DNA of 39,359 nucleotides from Candidatus Nanopelagicales bacterium (GCA_030830865.1 JAURME010000144.1:1-39359), one strand, 5' to 3'. Positions 27,077-35,118 are shown, counted from the stretch's first letter. Notes: a model not told the origin generated them from the sequence alone. Numbers and translations are program-made.

Positions 27077-27771
27077 CCCCGTCACGGCTCAGCGGGCCCA
27101 AGAGACTCGCGAGCGTCGGCATCCTGTGCGCCATCGCGGCCTTCTCCCTGGCGGCCTGCGCGGCCGAGCCGGGCGCCGCTCCCGGAGCCGAACTCCCGGA
27201 TCCTGCCGCCGTCTCGGTGCAGCCCTCGCCCGAGCCGGCCCTTGACGAGTGCTCCACGGAGAATCTCACCGTCGTCAATCCCGGCCAGTTGACGGTCGGG
27301 GCGGTCGCCCCGCTGGATGAGCCGTACTTCGTGGACGCCAAGCCCGGCAACGGCGAGGGTTTCGAGGCGGCGCTGGTCTATGCCGTGGCCGACGGACTGG
27401 GGCTGCGCCCGACCCAGGTCGCCTGGCGCACCGTCGGTCCGGACGAGCCGCTGGATCCGGCCGCCGCGCGCGTGGACTTCCTCGTCGGCCGCATCGCCGT
27501 GGACGACAGCACTGACGTCAGGACATACTCGCGGTCCTACCTGGAGGTGCGGGAGCCCGCTGAGGAACTCGTCGACGCGGACGGACAGCAGAATCCGGCC
27601 GACCGGGCTCCTGAGGAGATGGCATACGCCCTCGCCTTCGCTCCGGGGGACCCCCTCGTCATCTGCGTGGACGGCGTTCTGGGGGGACTTGTGGCGGACG
27701 GAGGGCTCCAGGAGCTCACCGACACCTGGCTGTCGGCCGCCGATGCCTCGGCGGGTGCGCGCGTGTCGTGA
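27073..27771 (+). CDS. Solute-binding lipoprotein, family 3-like, probable CTG start
   Basis: The track gives only 27217-27771, but the same frame upstream encodes a good lipoprotein signal: basic RLSGPKR, hydrophobic SVGILCAIAAFS and the lipobox LAAC. No ATG or GTG precedes it in frame; a CTG at 27073 overlaps the DUF3039 stop as CTGA, which would couple the two genes. From there the protein is 232 residues. After the Cys comes a Pro/Ala linker and a region like family 3 solute-binding proteins (LTVGAVAPLDEPYF, GEGFEAALVYAVADGLG, ARVDFLVGRI). It is shorter than typical ligand-binding proteins and has no ABC permease nearby. Ligand unknown. Confidence 0.7.
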   Translation: MTPSRLSGPKRLASVGILCAIAAFSLAACAAEPGAAPGAELPDPAAVSVQPSPEPALDECSTENLTVVNPGQLTVGAVAPLDEPYFVDAKPGNGEGFEAALVYAVADGLGLRPTQVAWRTVGPDEPLDPAAARVDFLVGRIAVDDSTDVRTYSRSYLEVREPAEELVDADGQQNPADRAPEEMAYALAFAPGDPLVICVDGVLGGLVADGGLQELTDTWLSAADASAGARVS

Positions 27772-27786
27772 CCGATAACCGGTCAC
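27768..27786. promoter_or_regulatory. Candidate operator upstream of the hdeD-like gene
   Basis: GTGACCG-ATAAC-CGGTCAC is a perfect 7-bp inverted repeat covering the lipoprotein stop codon and ending 8 nt before the TAGCGT box. It could be an operator or a short terminator. Confidence 0.45.
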
Positions 27787-27794
27787 ATCGGGCC

Positions 27795-27800
27795 TAGCGT
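27795..27800 (+). promoter_or_regulatory. -10 box of the hdeD-like gene
   Basis: TAGCGT 45 nt before the ATG at 27846. A small GAGCGC/GCGCTC hairpin (27809-27825) and an AAGGAG ribosome-binding site follow in the leader. Confidence 0.4.
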
Positions 27801-27845
27801 GGTTGACCGAGCGCGCCCGGCGCTCAGTGAAGGAGAACACTCCAC

Positions 27846-28424
27846 ATGTCCAATGCAGTGATCATCGAGCAGGAGAGCGACGCGCAGGCGCTCAGCAAGA
27901 CCTGGGGCGTCCTGCTCTTCATCGGTCTCGCGAGCATCGTCATCGGCATCCTGGTGATGGTGTGGCCCGGCAAGACCGTTGTGGTCGTGGCCGTCCTCCT
28001 GGCCATCTACCTGGTGGTGAGCGGCATCTTCGAGATCGTCCGAGGCTTCGGCAGCGGACTGTCCGGGGGCATGCGTGCCCTGCTGTTCATCGGCGGCATC
28101 CTGTCGCTCATCCTGGGCCTGTTCGCCTTCCGCGGCTTCGTCGTCGAGGAGTCCCCGTTCGACGCCGTCTGGCTGCTGGCCCTGTTCGTCGCCATCAACT
28201 TCATCTTCCGCGGCGTCGGCCAGCTGATGGAGGCGGCGGATCACAAGGAGGGTCGCGGCTGGAACATCTTCGGCGGCATCGTGAGCCTCCTGCTGGGCAT
28301 CATCATCCTGGTGACGCCGGGCGACATCGTCGTCCTCGCCTGGGTGATGGGAATCTTCCTGGTGATCAGCGGCATCATGGCCGTGATCGGTGCCTTCCAG
28401 GTCAAGTCCCTGGCAAAGGCCTAG
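27846..28424 (+). CDS. HdeD-family membrane protein (DUF308)
   Basis: A 192-residue membrane protein with six hydrophobic helices arranged as three related pairs (GLASIVIGILVMVWPGKTVVV, GGILSLILGLFAF, GGIVSLLLGIIILVTPGDIVV). That repeat is characteristic of HdeD, linked in E. coli to acid resistance at high cell density. Function in actinobacteria is unknown. AAGGAG lies before the ATG. It has its own promoter and a possible operator. Confidence 0.9.
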   Translation: MSNAVIIEQESDAQALSKTWGVLLFIGLASIVIGILVMVWPGKTVVVVAVLLAIYLVVSGIFEIVRGFGSGLSGGMRALLFIGGILSLILGLFAFRGFVVEESPFDAVWLLALFVAINFIFRGVGQLMEAADHKEGRGWNIFGGIVSLLLGIIILVTPGDIVVLAWVMGIFLVISGIMAVIGAFQVKSLAKA

Positions 28425-28444
28425 CAGTCACCTGAGGATCGGCG

Positions 28445-29092
28445 ATGGCTGCCGAGACCTCGCAGACCCTTGACCGAGGGCTGCGCGTCCTGGAGACCGT
28501 GGCGGACTCCCCTGAGGGGATCACCGTCACCGAACTGGCCGCAGCCCTCGGCATCGGTCGCACGGTCGTCTACCGACTGGTCGTGACCCTTGAGCAGCAT
28601 GCCCTCATCCGCCGCTCCTCCGACGGACGATGCCGCCTCGGACTCGGGGTCCTGACGTTCGGCCGGCAGGTCCAGCCGGTCGTGCGTGACACCGCCCTGC
28701 CCTCCCTGCGGCTCCTCGCCGACGCCGCCAGCGCCACCGCCGTCCTCACCGTGGTCGACGGACAGGAGGGACTGTCCGCCGTGGTCGTCGAGCCCTCCCG
28801 CTCCGAGGTCCACGTCGGCGTCCGAGCCGGTGCCCGTCAGCCGCTGGAGAACAGCGCCTCCGGTCGAGCCATCCTCGCCGCCCGCACCACCGCCGGGCGC
28901 CCGCTGGAACCCCCGTGGGTTGTGGCCACCGGCGACGGACCCCACGGTGCCTACGGGCTGGCCGTCCCGATCCTCGGCGTTGCCGGACTCGAGGCGTCCG
29001 TCGGCGTCCTCGCCCTGAGAGAACTCGTCGAGGCCGAGGTGGGTCCGCGGGTCGCACGCGCTGCAGGGGAGATCGCCCGGGCGCTGCGGTAG
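28445..29092 (+). CDS. IclR-family transcriptional regulator
   Basis: A 215-residue regulator. The N-terminal winged helix (residues ~6-65, TLDRGLRVLETVADSPEGITVTELAAALGIGRTVVYRLV) is typical IclR, followed by a shortened effector domain (ASATAVLTVVDGQEGLSAV, ENSASGRAILAA, YGLAVPI). It is about 35 residues shorter than most IclR proteins, so part of the ligand domain is abbreviated. GAGGAT ends 5 nt before the ATG. Neighbours give no clear target. Confidence 0.9.
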   Translation: MAAETSQTLDRGLRVLETVADSPEGITVTELAAALGIGRTVVYRLVVTLEQHALIRRSSDGRCRLGLGVLTFGRQVQPVVRDTALPSLRLLADAASATAVLTVVDGQEGLSAVVVEPSRSEVHVGVRAGARQPLENSASGRAILAARTTAGRPLEPPWVVATGDGPHGAYGLAVPILGVAGLEASVGVLALRELVEAEVGPRVARAAGEIARALR

Positions 29093-29229
29093 GGGCATCG
29101 CGGATCCCTTACCTGGCTCGAATCTGGTTCCCAGGGTTCTCCCATGTTCGACGCGCATAGTCGTGTCAACGACAGCGCCGGACCTCCCGGCCTGCACGGG
29201 ACACGGATGACAATCCGGGAAGGACGACC

Positions 29230-29856
29230 ATGTCGAACGCACGCAGGCTGGCCCTCGCGGCCGCAGCCCTCGGCACCAGCAGCATCCTCCTCGTCGGCAC
29301 CGCTGGCGGAGCCCTCGCCCACGACAACGGCGGACGGAACGGCTCCGGATCGCGCGGGCCCCTGGCCGAGCTCGTCACCAGCGGCACCCTGACCAGCGCC
29401 GACGTCGCAGCCATCCGTGACGCTCTCGAGACCGACCGCGAGACCGACCGCGAGGCACATCAAGCCGAGGCCAAGGCCGCTCGTGACGCTGTCCTGAAGG
29501 ACTTGGTCTCGCAGAGCGCTCTGACCCAGGCGCAGGCTGACGCGATCGCCGCGGCGAGTGGTGAGCGCGGTGGAATGCGCGACCTGATCCGGGGTGGCAC
29601 GGTCACCCTCGAGGACCTCAGGGCCGTCAAGGACGCGCTGAAGGCCAACCGTGAGGCCGATCGTGCGGCGCATCAGGCCGAGGCCAAGGCTGAGCGTGAC
29701 GCTGTTCTCGCCGAGCTCGTCGGCGCCGGCACCATCACCCAGGCGCAGGCCGATGCGGTCAGTGCCGCTCTTGACGCACACAAGGCCGAGCGCGGCGACG
29801 GCCCCGGCAAGCGCGGTGACCGCGGCGAGCGGGGCCAGGGCGGCCCGCGCCGCTAG
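29230..29856 (+). CDS. Secreted protein with two tandem helical repeats
   Basis: A 208-residue protein with a signal peptide ending near GGALA-HD. The mature part consists of two related ~70-residue modules. Each has LAELVTSGTLTSADV- or LRDLIRGGTVTLEDL-type starts, a charged helix (HQAEAKAxRDAVL) and an (A/I)TQAQADA(I/V)xAA ending. The C-terminus is Gly/Arg/Lys-rich (GKRGDRGERGQGG). The alternating acidic/basic helices suggest a coiled, extracellular structure. I do not recognise a named family. GGGAAGGA precedes the ATG. Confidence 0.82.
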   Translation: MSNARRLALAAAALGTSSILLVGTAGGALAHDNGGRNGSGSRGPLAELVTSGTLTSADVAAIRDALETDRETDREAHQAEAKAARDAVLKDLVSQSALTQAQADAIAAASGERGGMRDLIRGGTVTLEDLRAVKDALKANREADRAAHQAEAKAERDAVLAELVGAGTITQAQADAVSAALDAHKAERGDGPGKRGDRGERGQGGPRR

Positions 29857-29869
29857 TTCACACGCACAT

Positions 29870-29909
29870 CGATCGCCGCCTGTTGGCTAACGCCAGCAGC
29901 CGGCGATCG
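29870..29909. terminator. Bidirectional terminator overlapping the end of dacB
   Basis: An 18-bp stem with one mismatch and one G-T pair (outer CGATCGCCG paired with CGGCGATCG) closes a TAAC loop that contains the dacB stop codon. It can end both convergent transcripts. Confidence 0.65.
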
Positions 29910-31125
29910 TCGCTGTGAGGCCGTCCACCGCCTGCCGGACCGTCAGCGCCGAGTACCTCTGCGGGCGGTCGTTCACCAGGATCGAGAAGATCCGCTCCGG
30001 GGAGCCGTCGGATGCCGCCACTCCCGACAGGCTGATCGTGTCGAACAGGGTTCCGGTCTTGGCCTTCACGTCGCCCGCAGCACAGCGGGCCCTCTTCGTG
30101 ATGAACCGTCCGTACCGGTCGTCGAGCGTGCCGCTCACGCCGGAGATCGGCATCGCGTCGTCCTCGAACATCACCCGGAAGGGTTCGGGGTTGGTCACCT
30201 TCGCCATGCGCAGGACGTCGACGAGGAACTGGGGCGTCACGCGGTCCCGGCGGGACAGCCCGCTGCCGTCGAGGATCCGGGTGCGGCTGGTGTCGATGCC
30301 GAGTCCGGTCAGGACCTGCTCAGCCGCGGTACGCGCTCCCCGCCAGTCTCCGGGCTGGCCGGCTGCCAGGGCGACCTGCCGGTAGAGCACCTCCGCGACG
30401 TTGTTCTCGGAGATGCGCAGCATGATCCGCACCGCCTCGTCGACCGTGTGGCCCTTCGTCTCCGCGATGACCGGAGCCTCGCCTGCCTCAGCGGCACCGG
30501 CAATGGTCACCGGGAAGCCCTTGGCGCGCAGCTTCTTCGCGAACACTGCGGCGGCATTGGCGCTCGGATCCGTGCTGTAGTCCCATACGCGGGCGAGCGC
30601 GTGCACGCTGGAGGCCACGGACGGGATGTACCTGGTGGTCCACCCGGGCCCACGACCGTCGGCCGGGAAGAGGTTGTCGTCCACGTAAAGGGTCACCGGC
30701 GTGCCTGCCGGCACAGTGGCCGCCGTCTGGGTGGCGAGCTGACGCAGTTCCTTCGTGGACAGCAGGGGGTCGCCGCCACCCTCGAGGATGATCTCCCCCG
30801 GCATCGCTCCGCCCCGCACCCGGGTGGTGAACCGGTGGTCGGCGCCCAGGGCGGCGAGCGCGGTGACGGCTGTGACGATCTTCATGTTCGAGGCGGGAAG
30901 CATCCGACGAGTGCTGTCGTGCTCGGACAGCACCTCACCGGTCGCCGCGTCGACCGCCAGCAGGCCGACGGAGTTCCCCAGACGGGGATTGCTGATCCGC
31001 TTGTCGACGAGCTGGTCCACGGTCTTCTCCCGCGGCACTGCCCAGGCGGAACCTGAGCCGGCTGCCACGAGTCCGACCGACAGGGCCGCGGCGAGCGCGG
31101 CGGCCATGAGATGTCTGAGGGGCAT
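29887..31125 (-). CDS. dacB: D-alanyl-D-alanine carboxypeptidase/endopeptidase, PBP4 type
   Basis: A 412-residue class C penicillin-binding protein that trims or cleaves peptidoglycan peptides outside the membrane. A signal peptide (residues 1-29, ending SAWA-VP) precedes the three active-site motifs: SxxK (Ser79-Asn-Met-Lys82), SxN (SEN in ISENNVAE) and KTG (VKAKTGTL). The ATG at 31125 (MPLRHLM) gives the best signal peptide; an ATG nine bases upstream (31134) is also possible. It is divergent from the GH18 hydrolase gene, another wall or polysaccharide enzyme. Confidence 0.95.
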   Translation of the reverse strand: MPLRHLMAAALAAALSVGLVAAGSGSAWAVPREKTVDQLVDKRISNPRLGNSVGLLAVDAATGEVLSEHDSTRRMLPASNMKIVTAVTALAALGADHRFTTRVRGGAMPGEIILEGGGDPLLSTKELRQLATQTAATVPAGTPVTLYVDDNLFPADGRGPGWTTRYIPSVASSVHALARVWDYSTDPSANAAAVFAKKLRAKGFPVTIAGAAEAGEAPVIAETKGHTVDEAVRIMLRISENNVAEVLYRQVALAAGQPGDWRGARTAAEQVLTGLGIDTSRTRILDGSGLSRRDRVTPQFLVDVLRMAKVTNPEPFRVMFEDDAMPISGVSGTLDDRYGRFITKRARCAAGDVKAKTGTLFDTISLSGVAASDGSPERIFSILVNDRPQRYSALTVRQAVDGLTATIAGCWR

Positions 31126-31225
31126 GTGACCCATGGTGCGACAGGCCGGGAAACAGTCGGTGACGGGGGTGAGGGTCGGCGTGTCGCAGAATGGCGGGGA
31201 CCTGCCCCCTGTCCGAAGGCCTCCT

Positions 31226-33040
31226 GTGCGCCGACTTCCGCTCGTCTCCGCCTTCCTCACCGCCGCGGCGATGCTCGCCTCGGGGCTCCTGGCGGCCCCG
31301 GCTGCCCAGGCTGACCCGTCCGGTCGGGTGGCCAGCGGCTGGATCCCCTACTGGATGAGTTCACCCAGCAGGCCGGCTGGCGTCAACTCCGCTGTGCAGA
31401 ACGCCGACCTGTTCGTCGACGTCTCCCCGTTTTGGTACTCGGCGACCAAGAGCGGCAACGGGGTCAAGGTCGGCCTGAACTCCAACTTCACCAACGGCCA
31501 GGCGAACGTGCAGTGGGCGATGGGCCAGCTCAAGGGCGCCGGTCTCACTGTCCTGCCGGCCATCGCAGACAGCTCCGGCAAGGGGACCATGGCCCGTACT
31601 CTCGCCGATCCGGCCTCCCGTGCCGCGCACGTCCAGGACATCGTCAACCTCGTCGTGTCCAACGGGTTCGACGGCATCGACCTGGACTACGAGACGTTCG
31701 CCTTCTCCGACGGCTCCTCGTCCTGGGGCAAGACCCAGCCGGATTGGACCGCCTTCGTCAACGAACTGTCGGCGGCCCTGCACGCCCAGGGCAAGCTGCT
31801 CTCGGTCACCATCCCGCCGCCGTGCGGGTACTCGGGCACCTGCGGACCGAAGTACGGCTACTGGGTCTACAACATCGAGGGCATCGCGCCGGCTGCCGAT
31901 CGCATTCGGATCATGGCGTACGACTACCACGTGCAGGGCATCGGACCGATCGCCCCGATGCCCTGGGTCCGCTCGATCGTTCAGTACTCCTCGTCGATCA
32001 TGGATCCACAGAAGCTGCAGATCGGAGTGCCGACCTATGGTCGGGCCTGGACCCGCAAGCAGGGCAACTCGCTCATGACGGAGGGCACCTGTCCGAGTCC
32101 GGGTTCCGCGGCCTACACGAAGCTCACTCGGATGTCGTCGGTCACCGATGCCGACATCCCGGGAGTCCTTGCGTCGGTCGGAGTGACCCCCGATCAGGTC
32201 CAGTGGTCCGACAAGGATCAGGAGAACTGGGTCTATTACGACAAAAGCCTGGACTGGACCGACTCCAGCGGCAATCGTCAGACCTGCATCGCCAAGCGCG
32301 TGATGTGGTGGGTGGGTCCGCAGGCCGTGATGGCCCGCACGCAACTGGTCGCCGAGTTCGGCATCAATGCCGCCGCCTACTGGACGGTCGGTGGTGAGGA
32401 TCCCGCCCAGTGGTCCCTCATCCGCGGGGTCTCGGCGACCCTTGCCCCGGCGCCCACGGATGTTCAGATCGCGGTGCCCCCCGCTACGGTGTTCGGCCAG
32501 CCGATCACGGTGACCGGCTCGGTCGGCTCGCAGGGCGCGCCACTCGCGGGAGTGACGGCCGTGCTTCAGTTCCGTCCGCAGGGCTCGAAGGCTCCCTTCA
32601 CCGACATCGCGTCGGCCCCGGTCAACCCCGACGGCTCGGTGGGCTTCCAGGTGGCCGCGCCGGCCACGGGGGAGTGGGTCATCTACGTGCCCGCATCCGA
32701 CACCCGCACCGAGGGGGTCAGCGCCCCGGGTGTGATCCAGGTGCAGTCCCTCGTGACCGCCACGCCGAAGAAGACCCGCGTATCGCGCGGCAGCGCCGTC
32801 ACGGTCAAGGGCTGGGCGCGTCCTGCGGTAGCGAAGCAGCGGCTGCTCCTGCAGATCAACAGCAAGGGCGACACCTGGAAGACGATCGACAAGGAGCGCG
32901 TGAACAAGCGCGGCAGGGCAACCCTGCAAGCGAACGTGCCCAAGGCCAAGGGCAAGTACACGTACCGGGTCGTTGCTGTGGGCCGCAACGGCATCGTCAC
33001 CAATGTCTCCACCGACATCCCGATCCGGGTGACGAAGTAG
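31226..33040 (+). CDS. Secreted GH18-family glycoside hydrolase
   Basis: 604 residues from the GTG at 31226, which begins a signal peptide (VRRLPLVSAFLTAAAML, cleavage near AQA-DP). The GH18 barrel (~30-400) carries the DxxDxDxE catalytic motif DGIDLDYE with Glu156 as acid/base. YaaH-like features (VASGWIPYWM, VPTYGRAWTRKQG) suggest a peptidoglycan or chitin beta-N-acetylglucosaminidase. About 190 C-terminal residues form two beta-sandwich repeats (PITVTGSVGSQGAPLAGV, AVTVKGWARPAVAKQRL) that probably attach to the wall. The track start at 31133 would put the signal peptide 30 residues inside and is less likely. Confidence 0.93.
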   Translation: MRRLPLVSAFLTAAAMLASGLLAAPAAQADPSGRVASGWIPYWMSSPSRPAGVNSAVQNADLFVDVSPFWYSATKSGNGVKVGLNSNFTNGQANVQWAMGQLKGAGLTVLPAIADSSGKGTMARTLADPASRAAHVQDIVNLVVSNGFDGIDLDYETFAFSDGSSSWGKTQPDWTAFVNELSAALHAQGKLLSVTIPPPCGYSGTCGPKYGYWVYNIEGIAPAADRIRIMAYDYHVQGIGPIAPMPWVRSIVQYSSSIMDPQKLQIGVPTYGRAWTRKQGNSLMTEGTCPSPGSAAYTKLTRMSSVTDADIPGVLASVGVTPDQVQWSDKDQENWVYYDKSLDWTDSSGNRQTCIAKRVMWWVGPQAVMARTQLVAEFGINAAAYWTVGGEDPAQWSLIRGVSATLAPAPTDVQIAVPPATVFGQPITVTGSVGSQGAPLAGVTAVLQFRPQGSKAPFTDIASAPVNPDGSVGFQVAAPATGEWVIYVPASDTRTEGVSAPGVIQVQSLVTATPKKTRVSRGSAVTVKGWARPAVAKQRLLLQINSKGDTWKTIDKERVNKRGRATLQANVPKAKGKYTYRVVAVGRNGIVTNVSTDIPIRVTK

Positions 33041-33044
33041 GGCC

Positions 33045-33073
33045 GATCACCCGCGCATCTCGGGAGGGTGATC
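33045..33073 (+). terminator. Hairpin after the GH18 gene
   Basis: GATCACCC and GGGTGATC form an 8-bp stem around 13 nt, 4 nt beyond the GH18 stop. Confidence 0.5.
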
Positions 33074-33119
33074 ATGGTCGCCGGTCATCCGCGGATGAGA
33101 TCGGTGCGAGGATGGGCTC

Positions 33120-33404
33120 ATGTCGGTGGCTCCCGCTGAGGTGACTCGACCTGAGGTCGTCGAGCAGGTGGAGAATCCGTGGATCACGATCGTCTGGAAT
33201 GACCCCGTCAACCTCATGTCCTATGTGACCTACGTGTTCATGGAATATTTCCGCTATCCCCGGGAGAAGGCCGAGCGCCTCATGATGGACGTCCACGAGA
33301 AGGGCCGCGCCGTGGTGTCCAGCGGAACCCGCGAGGCCATGGAGCGCGACGTCACCGCGATGCACGGCTACGGGCTGTGGGCGACGTTGCAGAAGGACGA
33401 CTGA
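33120..33404 (+). CDS. clpS: ATP-dependent Clp protease adaptor ClpS
   Basis: A 94-residue adaptor that delivers N-degron substrates to ClpA/ClpC. The substrate-pocket residues lie in WNDPVNLMSYV and VHEKGRAVV. The N-terminal 20 residues are a flexible extension, as in other actinobacterial ClpS. GAGGAT ends 6 nt before the ATG. The stop overlaps the next start (TGATG). clpS-DUF2017 is the standard actinobacterial pair. Confidence 0.95.
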   Translation: MSVAPAEVTRPEVVEQVENPWITIVWNDPVNLMSYVTYVFMEYFRYPREKAERLMMDVHEKGRAVVSSGTREAMERDVTAMHGYGLWATLQKDD

Positions 33405-33949
33405 TGGCGATGCTGCGACCTCTGGGCACCCGCGAGCAGGGAATGGACCTGGTGCTGGAGGAGGTCGAGCGGGAGCTGCTGATGAGCCTGACCGCCCAAC
33501 TCATTGACTTCGTCGCGTCGGAGCCCGCTGAGGCTGAGGACCCGCTCGTCGCCCTGGTGGGCATCGACCCCGATGCTGCCCCCTCGGAGGACCCAGCTCT
33601 GCACCGATTGCTGCCCGATGCGTTCCGCGACGACGAGCAGGCATCGCTGGAGTTCCGCAGGTTCACCGAGCGTGACCTTCGCGATGCCAAGGTGCGCAAC
33701 GCCGAGACGGTCCGGGCGGCCCTCGAGCGGGACGGGCTGGTCATCCATCTCGAGGGGGAGAGGATCCCGGCCTGGCTGGGATTCCTCAACGACACCCGGC
33801 TGGTCCTCGGTGCTCGCCTCGACATCACCGAGGACAACCAGGACGAACTCGCTGATCTGGATGACGACGACCCACGCGCTGCGCTCTACGGGCTGTACGG
33901 CTGGTTGACCTACCTGCAGGAGACGTTGGTCCAGGCACTGATGGCCTGA
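33404..33949 (+). CDS. DUF2017 family protein
   Basis: A 181-residue protein of a family found beside clpS in actinobacteria, function unknown. It begins with MAMLRPLGTREQGMDLVLEEVERELLMSL and has a conserved RFTERDLRDAKVRNAETVRAAL helix and C-terminal LYGWLTYLQETLVQAL. It overlaps clpS by one base, so a role in Clp proteolysis is commonly supposed but unproven. The ATG at 33404 is chosen because it is coupled to the clpS stop. Confidence 0.93.
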   Translation: MAMLRPLGTREQGMDLVLEEVERELLMSLTAQLIDFVASEPAEAEDPLVALVGIDPDAAPSEDPALHRLLPDAFRDDEQASLEFRRFTERDLRDAKVRNAETVRAALERDGLVIHLEGERIPAWLGFLNDTRLVLGARLDITEDNQDELADLDDDDPRAALYGLYGWLTYLQETLVQALMA

Positions 33950-33994
33950 CTGGGCGAACCCCCCTCTCCCGCGTGGTCATCCCGATCCCCAACA

Positions 33995-34034
33995 ATCGAG
34001 TGGCCGCCTCCCCTCGGGAAGGCGGCCACTCGAT
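33995..34034. terminator. Perfect 15-bp hairpin between DUF2017 and rhodopsin
   Basis: ATCGAGTGGCCGCCT and AGGCGGCCACTCGAT are exact reverse complements with a 10-nt loop, between convergent genes. No T-run. Its base shares CGAGTGG with the hairpin at 4621. Confidence 0.75.
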
Positions 34035-34058
34035 AGCCGGGTGGTGCTGTGCGGATCG

Positions 34059-34907
34059 CTAGGAGCCGGCACCTTGGCTGGAGGGCGCCTCTTTGAACTC
34101 GTCGTTCGCGAACTGCTCGCTGTCGTACCGGCTCTTCTCGCGGGCGATCTTGTAGATGAGCAGGCCGAACCAACACTTGGCGAGGACGTCGGCGATGGAG
34201 TACCCGACCTGGCGCCAGACGAAGGCATCCGGGCCGTCGAACCCGAACATCGGGAACATGTAGGAGATGGGGTACACGCCCCAGGTGGCGAGGAGCAGCC
34301 ACCGCAGGCCGTTGAGGTCCTTGCGCACCTGCTCGGGCTGCGTCCGCATGCTCTTGGAGAGCTCGGCGAAGAGCACGTACAGGATGTAGAGGAAGGGGAT
34401 CGTGCTGAGCGCGCCCCAGATGGCCTTGGCCATGGTGTCCGAAGCCATCTCGCCCGGGTAGCCCAGGGCGATCATCAGGATGGCGGCGGGAATGAGCTTG
34501 AGCATCAGGCCCTTGCGGATGGCCGGGGCGAGAGCGAGGACTGCGATGGCTTCGAACAGCAGCAGCGGAACCGTCAGAATCCAGTCGACGTACCGGTATC
34601 CCTCGTTGAAGCCTTCGCCCGCCACGAGGTGGTAGGTCATGTCCATGATGGTCTGGCCCTCGGCCAGCGGGTCGCCTTCGCCGACGGCCACGTACGCGGC
34701 CTCGAAGGAGTTGAAGATCCGCCAGTAGTGGTACGCCGCGATGAGAGTCACGATGGCCGACACGATGACGGCCTGCCGGTAGCGCGGCAGCACGCGGCCG
34801 TTGGCGACCAGCAGGAAGACCGTGGTCGCGATCATCGAGGCCAGCGCAAACGACAGGATGTTGTAGACGGTCTGGAATTGACCGTAATCGAGTGTGAGAA
34901 CGTCCAT
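34059..34907 (-). CDS. Light-driven proton-pumping rhodopsin, xanthorhodopsin/actinorhodopsin type
   Basis: A 282-residue seven-helix microbial rhodopsin. Retinal attaches to Lys244 (YSIADVLAKCWFGLLIY). Helix C reads RYVDWILTVPLLLFE: Asp108 is the proton acceptor, Thr112 follows and Glu119 is the donor, the D-T-E pattern of outward proton pumps. Leu116, the proteorhodopsin 105 position, predicts green absorption. His60 in helix B matches the counterion-partner His of proteorhodopsin. Gly165 replaces the bulky Trp138 of bacteriorhodopsin, the opening that lets a carotenoid antenna bind in xanthorhodopsin. ALGYPGE is typical of the group. No retinal or carotenoid genes are in the window. GGAG lies before the ATG at 34907. 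It sits between DUF2017 and cysO-like, on the opposite strand. Confidence 0.96.
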   Translation of the reverse strand: MDVLTLDYGQFQTVYNILSFALASMIATTVFLLVANGRVLPRYRQAVIVSAIVTLIAAYHYWRIFNSFEAAYVAVGEGDPLAEGQTIMDMTYHLVAGEGFNEGYRYVDWILTVPLLLFEAIAVLALAPAIRKGLMLKLIPAAILMIALGYPGEMASDTMAKAIWGALSTIPFLYILYVLFAELSKSMRTQPEQVRKDLNGLRWLLLATWGVYPISYMFPMFGFDGPDAFVWRQVGYSIADVLAKCWFGLLIYKIAREKSRYDSEQFANDEFKEAPSSQGAGS

Positions 34908-35065
34908 CAAAACTCCGAATCCGGGAGCGGCCGCCCCCTGCCTCCTCCTGCCCGGCATCCGCCGAACAGTGAGGACGCTCCTCCTGCTGCGGAGGATCCG
35001 CAAGTTGAACAATCTGTGGCGCGATATAACAAATCGGTAACGATGCGTGGACTTACGGCTCATAT

Positions 35066-35089
35066 CGGACATCAGTCGCGCGATGTCCG
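35066..35089. promoter_or_regulatory. Inverted repeat upstream of the cysO-like gene
   Basis: CGGACATC and GATGTCCG are separated by 8 nt, ending 17 nt before the TATGCT box, so they lie at the -35 region. It is a possible operator in the 211-nt gap shared with the rhodopsin gene. Confidence 0.4.
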
Positions 35090-35106
35090 GTCTCGAAGTC
35101 GCCTCC

Positions 35107-35112
35107 TATGCT
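35107..35112 (+). promoter_or_regulatory. -10 box for leaderless cysO-like transcript
   Basis: TATGCT ends 6 nt before the ATG at 35119. Confidence 0.5.
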
Positions 35113-35118
35113 TCCCGC

